Shown: positions 59,952-64,000 of the stretch, piece by piece
Position numbering within the stretch: position 1 is the stretch's first letter
Layout: each line of letters begins with the position of its first letter
Source: Spirosoma luteum DSM 19990
Lineage (GTDB): Bacteria > Bacteroidota > Bacteroidia > Cytophagales > Spirosomataceae
Length of the DNA stretch: 64,000 nt
NCBI RefSeq assembly: GCF_000374065.1
Contig: NZ_KB893256.1
Coordinates: 47,645-111,644 of the forward strand
Direction of reading: 5' to 3'
Notes under the pieces: model-generated
The model's input: only the letters and a program-made list of their open reading frames with translations
What the model was told of the DNA's origin: nothing
Database searches by the model: none
Program-made: the position numbers and the translations under genes

Positions 59952-61298
59952 TTATAATCCCGTGTAAAAATCCAGTAATGTACCCTGCGCCTGCTGCCGG
60001 TCGAGTTGCGCGGTGTAGAAACTGATGAGTGAATTGACGTAGTTGAACTGGGCCTGCCGGTACGAGTTATCGGCGTTGAGCAGGTCGGTCAGGGTTTTTA
60101 CGCCCTGCTTGTATTGCAGCGTCGTGATATCGTACACGTTTTGGGCAAGCTCCACCGTGCGCCGGTCATTCTGGGAGTTTATCTGTGCCCGCTGTACCTG
60201 CGACACGGCATTGCTGAACTGGAGCCGGTACGATGCGGTATTCAGTTTTTGCTGCTCCTCTTGCGTAAGCACCGTTAGTCGTTGCTGCTGCACCTGCGCA
60301 TCGCGCTGGAACCCGTCGAAGAGGGGAATATTGACCCGCAGCCCGATGGCGCCAAACCCTTTGAAGTTGTTGAACGCATCTCCCAGTGTGCGGGCATTGG
60401 TCAGGGCACCGTAGCTGGCGGTAAAGCTAAGCGTGGGTAAATAACCGGCCCGGATGCGCTGGAGCTGGATTTTCTGGAGGTCGAGGTTTGCGGTCGCCTG
60501 CTGGAAACTCACCAGGCTTTTAGCTTCAAAGGGTGTCGCGTCGATAACGGGCAACTGGTCGCTGACGACCGAATCGGCCAGGGTTAGTTCGGCATCCTGC
60601 GACATCCCCATCTGGTACTTAAGCCGGTTTAGGGCAATATTGAGGTCGTTTTCGGCCAGTGACAACTGCGACCGGGTGTTGTTGTACGTTACCTCCGTAT
60701 TGGTATAGTCGATGGGCTGAATGACACCGTTGTCGCGCTGTAGTTTGAGCACGTCCAGTACCTGCTGGGTGCGCTTCATGTTGTCCTTCAGCAGGCTGAT
60801 CTGCTGCTGGGCCACGTACACCTGATAGTAGTTGCTGGCAATGTTATAAACGATATCCTCGCGGGTCTGGCGGGTATTGAGTTCGGCCAGTTGCTGATTT
60901 GGTTTGTTGGCTTTGATACCCAGCAGCAGCGACTGGTCGAAGATGGTTTGTGACGCCTGCGCTACCGCGTTGTTCTGAAACTTCGAGCCGATGACCAGTA
61001 CCTGCGGTTCGGGCCCGAATATGCCGGCCGGAATGACCGACTGCTGGAGCTTGATGTTGTTGGTGAAGGTACCCGATGCCGATGCCTGCGGCAGGTATTT
61101 GCTCAAAGCCTCGCGACCCTGCTGGTTGGCCGTTTCTACCTTGTACTGAGCAATGCGGACGGTGCCGAAGTTCTTGAGCCCGTATTCGATACACTCCTTT
61201 AATGACTTGCCAGCCGTATCCTGCGCCCGACTGCCCAGCGGGAGCAGCAGGGTGACCAGGGCCAGTAAAAAGGTGGAGAATAATTTGTTCGTCTTCAT
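59952..61298 (-). CDS. TolC-family outer-membrane channel
   Basis: This 448-aa outer-membrane factor has a signal peptide (MKTNKLFSTFLLALVTLLLP to about 24). The coiled helices of the two OEP repeats are clear, e.g. NVYDITTLQYKQGVKTLTDL and SLLKDNMKRTQQVLDVLKLQ. It opens the pump operon, with the adaptor starting 34 bases after its stop. I chose ATG 61298 for the signal peptide, since the frame extends to 61370 in sequence unlike the family. A near match to the -7 element (CATCTTTG on the minus strand, 61320-61327) lies 22 bases upstream. Confidence 0.9.
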   Translation of the reverse strand: MKTNKLFSTFLLALVTLLLPLGSRAQDTAGKSLKECIEYGLKNFGTVRIAQYKVETANQQGREALSKYLPQASASGTFTNNIKLQQSVIPAGIFGPEPQVLVIGSKFQNNAVAQASQTIFDQSLLLGIKANKPNQQLAELNTRQTREDIVYNIASNYYQVYVAQQQISLLKDNMKRTQQVLDVLKLQRDNGVIQPIDYTNTEVTYNNTRSQLSLAENDLNIALNRLKYQMGMSQDAELTLADSVVSDQLPVIDATPFEAKSLVSFQQATANLDLQKIQLQRIRAGYLPTLSFTASYGALTNARTLGDAFNNFKGFGAIGLRVNIPLFDGFQRDAQVQQQRLTVLTQEEQQKLNTASYRLQFSNAVSQVQRAQINSQNDRRTVELAQNVYDITTLQYKQGVKTLTDLLNADNSYRQAQFNYVNSLISFYTAQLDRQQAQGTLLDFYTGL

Positions 61299-62080
61299 TT
61301 TGGTTGCATTTGACTGCCGCAAAGATGGGGCAAGGGGCAACCGTACGGAAAAGAAAGGCGATGAGTGCAAACATCAACCGGATGAGCGTTGACTTTTGCG
61401 GGACGAATGAAAGTCGGTTTTTCTGGCCGAAAAATAGCCTCAGCCTCAATGGCGGTTGCCGGAATAGCTCTGTAGAGCGCCCGTTCCGCTACATTCTATC
61501 GATTGGGGTTTCCTGCTCACTCGTGCGACTAACCACCGATAACTGAAGTAAAACGCTCGTCAACTTACCATTAAATCACTTCGTTAGCTCACTATTGCTT
61601 AATTCGGGTGAAAAATATTCATTTGTTGAATAGCAGGATCTGATCCCGATTTGTTTTGCGCGGTTTTTAGAAATCATAAAGGTGTGATTGTTAATGATTT
61701 GTATGTAAATAATTCCGCAAAATCGCGTACAATATTTTATTGGGGGGCTCTCGTTTATACTTTTGCTACGCGCACCCGCACGGGCGACCCTGCAACAAAT
61801 ATTGTACGTCTGATTAGTCTATTTGCCGCCCTGTTGTCAGCAGCCATCCGTAAGTTTGCCGCTTTGTTAGCTTTCTCAGAACGCACCAGCGGGGCTATGT
61901 TGACGTGTCAGGATTGGCGCTGGCGAGTAGAAAGGTGAGAGTATGCGGGGTTGGGTGACAACGAGAGCTATTTCGTATATAAAATCAAGTATCTATCTTG
62001 TATAAATTACTTTATTTATATGTCTTTAATCGGACTCAGGCCGCCCTAATATCCCACTCTTGTAAGTTACAATCAATAAC
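61299..62080. other. Intergenic region before the AT-rich island
   Basis: This 782-base region lies between the divergent channel gene and the island. Open frames inside it are short and unlike any protein I know. A 12-bp inverted repeat at 61726-61808 flanks a TACTTTTG (61758) that could be a promoter element for a short RNA or a lost gene. Composition becomes AT-rich from about 61980 on. Confidence 0.5.
61726..61808. repeat. 12-bp inverted repeat around a GC-rich core
   Basis: CGTACAATATTT (61726-61737) and AAATATTGTACG (61797-61808) are perfect complements and enclose 59 bases with a GC-rich second half. It might be a structured RNA, a site for a DNA-binding protein, or the trace of a mobile element. 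I see no known family. Confidence 0.45.
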
Positions 62081-63043
62081 ATGAACACCGGAGAAGAAAA
62101 AAAATCAATTAAAATACCAGTTTATGTTTCTGAATCAATACCAAAGCCAGCTGGTTTATTTGGGGCAATTACGCAGCGTGAAATGATAAGTAATATTAAG
62201 AGAAATGTAGATAATTTCAATAGAGAGGAAATTGCATTAAGAGCAAAAAAAAGAAATAAAACTTATGAAAAAGGTATTGAAAGTATTTTTTACGAAGATG
62301 TTTATATAAATGCCGAGCCAATCCTACTACTAAAAATTTCAGCATTTAACACGAATTATAGTGATGGGTACTTTAAAAAGGAAAGTAAGATAGAGTTCAC
62401 AAAAGAGTCAAAGGTTGGTAGCGATAATAATTTTATACTTATATATCCACTTATTGAAGGCAATGATTATAATTCATTTAAATACCAATGGGTAATTTTA
62501 ATTTACGAAGATCCAAATAAGGATAGTGCCGACCTGATAAGTACTGCTAAGTTAGCTTTAAGTAAAGTGCTTAAAATAAAGATAAGAAATGTAAAGTTAA
62601 AGTCTGCCCTTGAATCCATCAAGAGGGAAGAAGTTATACCAGACGTTATTGTAAGATTGACTTCCACCGATTATGACTATGAAGCGGATAAGCCACTGTT
62701 CAGGACCTATTTAGTAGGTGGTCAAACAAAGATAATTACTGAACAACATTATAAAGACTTGCCTGCTGAAAATGCTATAAGCCTTATCAATGCGTCAGTA
62801 CTTACAAATGTAGTATTCAGGGCTGTCAAGCGTTTCATTAAAGGAAAAAAAGAAATAAAATTCACTCAATTTTCAAATGAAGAAACAGGCGATTCAATAA
62901 AGCAGCTTGTTGAAGAGATATATAATTCAGAAGTGCAAATTACTGATGAAGAGTTGGTAAATGAAATTTATAATCATAACTTTATAATAAGTAAAATGAA
63001 GCCAATACTATTTGAATATCTAAGTCAAATCAATGGAAAATAA
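62081..63043 (+). CDS. Unknown protein of AT-rich island, 320 aa
   Basis: I do not recognise this soluble 320-aa protein. It is rich in Lys, Ile, Asn and Glu, with no signal peptide or transmembrane helix. Visible pieces are an N-terminal basic helical part (about 35-70, SNIKRNVDNFNREEIALRAK), a beta-rich centre (about 80-155, NFILIYPLIEGNDYN, QWVILIYEDPNK), and a C-terminal helical part (about 220-320). The codon choice (AAA, ATA, AAT) and low GC differ sharply from all neighbours, which points to recent transfer. Its stop overlaps the next gene by 11 bases, so the two are made together. A soluble partner paired with a small membrane protein is the layout of RexAB-type defence modules, but that is analogy only. 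Confidence 0.7.
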   Translation: MNTGEEKKSIKIPVYVSESIPKPAGLFGAITQREMISNIKRNVDNFNREEIALRAKKRNKTYEKGIESIFYEDVYINAEPILLLKISAFNTNYSDGYFKKESKIEFTKESKVGSDNNFILIYPLIEGNDYNSFKYQWVILIYEDPNKDSADLISTAKLALSKVLKIKIRNVKLKSALESIKREEVIPDVIVRLTSTDYDYEADKPLFRTYLVGGQTKIITEQHYKDLPAENAISLINASVLTNVVFRAVKRFIKGKKEIKFTQFSNEETGDSIKQLVEEIYNSEVQITDEELVNEIYNHNFIISKMKPILFEYLSQINGK

Positions 63044-63458
63044 AGTAATTTCAGATGTCTTATCTGATGTAGTTAATTTTCATCTGACTATGTTCGGAAT
63101 AGCAATGTCGATTTTCACTGTTTTATATGCTTTTATACTAAGTAGAAAAGATAGTTTAAGGGAAATTAGTGATATAATAAAAAGCGATAAAGTATCACCA
63201 ACTTTGATGCGTAGGTCATCTCTTTTTGTTGTACAAACAAGAAAATGGAATCAATTAAATAATCATTTGAGAAACATAGTTGTATCCTCTTTTTTTTTGT
63301 ATTGTACAGGTATGATTTTGAAATACCAAAAGTTGACGGAGTGTGTTAAGTACATCGCTTTTTCGGTTTTCGGATTAACTGGAATTTTGTTATTCTATAT
63401 AGTTATTATGTTAATTCTTGTCTTTAACAATTATAGAAAGAGTGTTTTAGTAGCTTAA
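63033..63458 (+). CDS. Small multi-pass membrane protein of the island
   Basis: This 141-aa protein has hydrophobic segments at about 16-37 (FHLTMFGIAMSIFTVLYAFI), 83-98 and 105-131 (IAFSVFGLTGILLFYIVIML), with a basic soluble stretch between the first two. So it is an inner-membrane protein with three or four passes. It shares the AT-rich composition of the preceding gene and overlaps it by 11 bases, so they form one unit. No family is recognised. A pore or effector role is a guess from the topology. Its end overlaps a minus-strand ORF by 12 bases. Confidence 0.7.
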   Translation: MENKVISDVLSDVVNFHLTMFGIAMSIFTVLYAFILSRKDSLREISDIIKSDKVSPTLMRRSSLFVVQTRKWNQLNNHLRNIVVSSFFLYCTGMILKYQKLTECVKYIAFSVFGLTGILLFYIVIMLILVFNNYRKSVLVA

Positions 63459-63635
63459 TTTAACTTTTCCAATCCCCACACGCTCAAGCACTTGATTATA
63501 AAAAGCTATATTCAATCCCCATAATTCGAGGGGCTGTGGCGTGTACAGGTTCAGAGATTCCAGTTCGGCAATAGCGGCTTGTATCAGATTGGCATCCATA
63601 AAGAGTTCAGTTAGCGAAAAAGTCTTACAGGCCAT
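63447..63635 (-). CDS. Small hypothetical ORF, possibly a remnant
   Basis: This 62-aa ORF (MACKTFSLTELFMDANLIQA and on) has a normal host-like composition but no family I know. It ends at 63447 within the last codons of the island membrane gene, so it may be a host gene cut short by arrival of the island. A real small protein is also possible. I see no promoter, and the ORF could be spurious. Confidence 0.35.
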   Translation of the reverse strand: MACKTFSLTELFMDANLIQAAIAELESLNLYTPQPLELWGLNIAFYNQVLERVGIGKVKLSY

Positions 63636-63857
63636 TAGGTAAGGGGTTCAGAGTATAAGTCTATGTGCCACTTGGGGTCTTGGTAAGTATGCCACGTTGG
63701 TACCCAACAAAGCGAGGACGAAAAGGGCGAAAGCTACGAATGTTCAAGGCAATTACTTGCGGCCCATCGTCCGTCGATGGCGTTGGATATAAGTCTTATA
63801 GATTAGCTTTCATTACGCGTTCGGTCGACAGGTTGCAGGCCGCAGAGGTCAGATTTA

Positions 63858-64000
63858 GAGCGTGTTGGGGAATTAGGTGCTTGATTCTGAGGGTATTCTC
63901 TGTAGCATTAGCTGAATGTTAGCCAAATAAAGCCAGTTTATTGATGAACTCAGCGTGTGTTCGTAGTCTTTTACTAGCCGACGGAAGAAGTTTGTCCAAG
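63858..64000. mobile_element. IS5-like element, one end (continues outside)
   Basis: From about 63858 the bases GAGCGTGTTGGGGAATTA look like a terminal inverted repeat, preceded by TTA (63855-63857), the kind of short target duplicated by IS5/IS427-group elements. The transposase stop lies 15 bases inside. The other end and the full element are beyond the window, so the boundary is inferred and not proven. The 222 bases from 63636 to 63857 hold nothing else that I recognise. Confidence 0.6.
63873..64000 (-). CDS. IS5-family transposase, C-terminal fragment
   Basis: Reading the minus strand from 63998 gives 41 codons to the TAA at 63875-63873. The peptide contains NFFRRLVKDYEHTLSSS and LYLANIQLMLQRI, the conserved end of DDE transposases of IS5-type elements, which move DNA by cut-and-paste. 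The rest of the gene lies beyond 64000, so whether it is intact cannot be judged. It lies next to an AT-rich island and may have helped its arrival. Confidence 0.75.
   Translation of the reverse strand, partial: WTNFFRRLVKDYEHTLSSSINWLYLANIQLMLQRIPSESST

Noticed and set aside
61651..61938. A 95-aa open frame in the gene-poor region
   Set aside because: Its residues look random and it spans the inverted repeat; no family features are seen.
63665..63922. An 85-aa plus-strand frame near the right end
   Set aside because: It crosses the likely IS boundary and runs antisense to the transposase end, so it is not a gene.
1..64000. CRISPR arrays, tRNA or rRNA genes
   Set aside because: No regularly spaced repeats of 25-40 bp with unique spacers and no cloverleaf or ribosomal sequence were seen by reading; a tRNAscan or Infernal run would be needed to be sure.

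Overview
The window looks like the chromosome of an aerobic Bacteroidota member of the order Cytophagales, close to Spirosoma. This rests on gene content only: an arginine pathway built on an N-acetyl/N-succinyl-ornithine carbamoyltransferase, CarboxypepD-reg/TonB receptors, DUF4249 and DUF6515 proteins, GH92, GH28 and GH15 enzymes, and TAnnTTTG promoter elements. Base composition is moderately GC-rich throughout, except for an AT-rich island near the right end.

Layout. 1-3431: terminators and three arginine genes (argD, argF', argB), with a REP-like palindrome between argD and argF'. 3581-5275: KDG kinase and KDPG aldolase. 5358-7713: an OmpR-type response regulator, its sensor kinase and a small membrane protein. 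7731-11917: a DUF389 protein, a CPA1 Na+/H+ antiporter and a ClC Cl-/H+ exchanger. 12074-23601: a coiled-coil envelope protein, a YdeP-type molybdopterin oxidoreductase, two vanadium-haloperoxidase/PAP2 proteins, a TPR protein, a UspA protein and small unknowns. 23731-26028: GH92 mannosidase. 26660-34957: an RND efflux operon, then DUF2254, DUF1622 and a lipoprotein. 35325-42376: a metal-type TonB receptor, a GH28 enzyme, a B12-type radical SAM protein and a membrane methyltransferase. 42539-48308: an ECF sigma cluster with Spy-like, DUF6515, PepSY-like and beta-barrel proteins. 48408-50237: GH15. 50525-55380: TonB receptor, DUF4249 and kelch operon. 55648-61298: a second RND operon. 62081-63458: an AT-rich two-gene island of unknown function. 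The window ends in the edge of an IS5-like element.

Two observations stand out. First, the motif TTCTAAG and its variants recurs as 3-4 direct repeats with an exact 11-bp period upstream of four transcription units (7507, 12074, 18207, 26660) and in no other place that I noticed. An 11-bp tandem array is the architecture recognised by OmpR/PhoB-family regulators, and such a regulator with its kinase lies at 5358-7401, so these may form an undescribed envelope-stress or efflux regulon. Second, the AT-rich pair at 62081-63458 encodes a soluble ~320-aa protein whose gene overlaps that of a ~141-aa multi-pass membrane protein, next to an IS. It resembles sensor-plus-membrane-effector modules, but its function is unknown.
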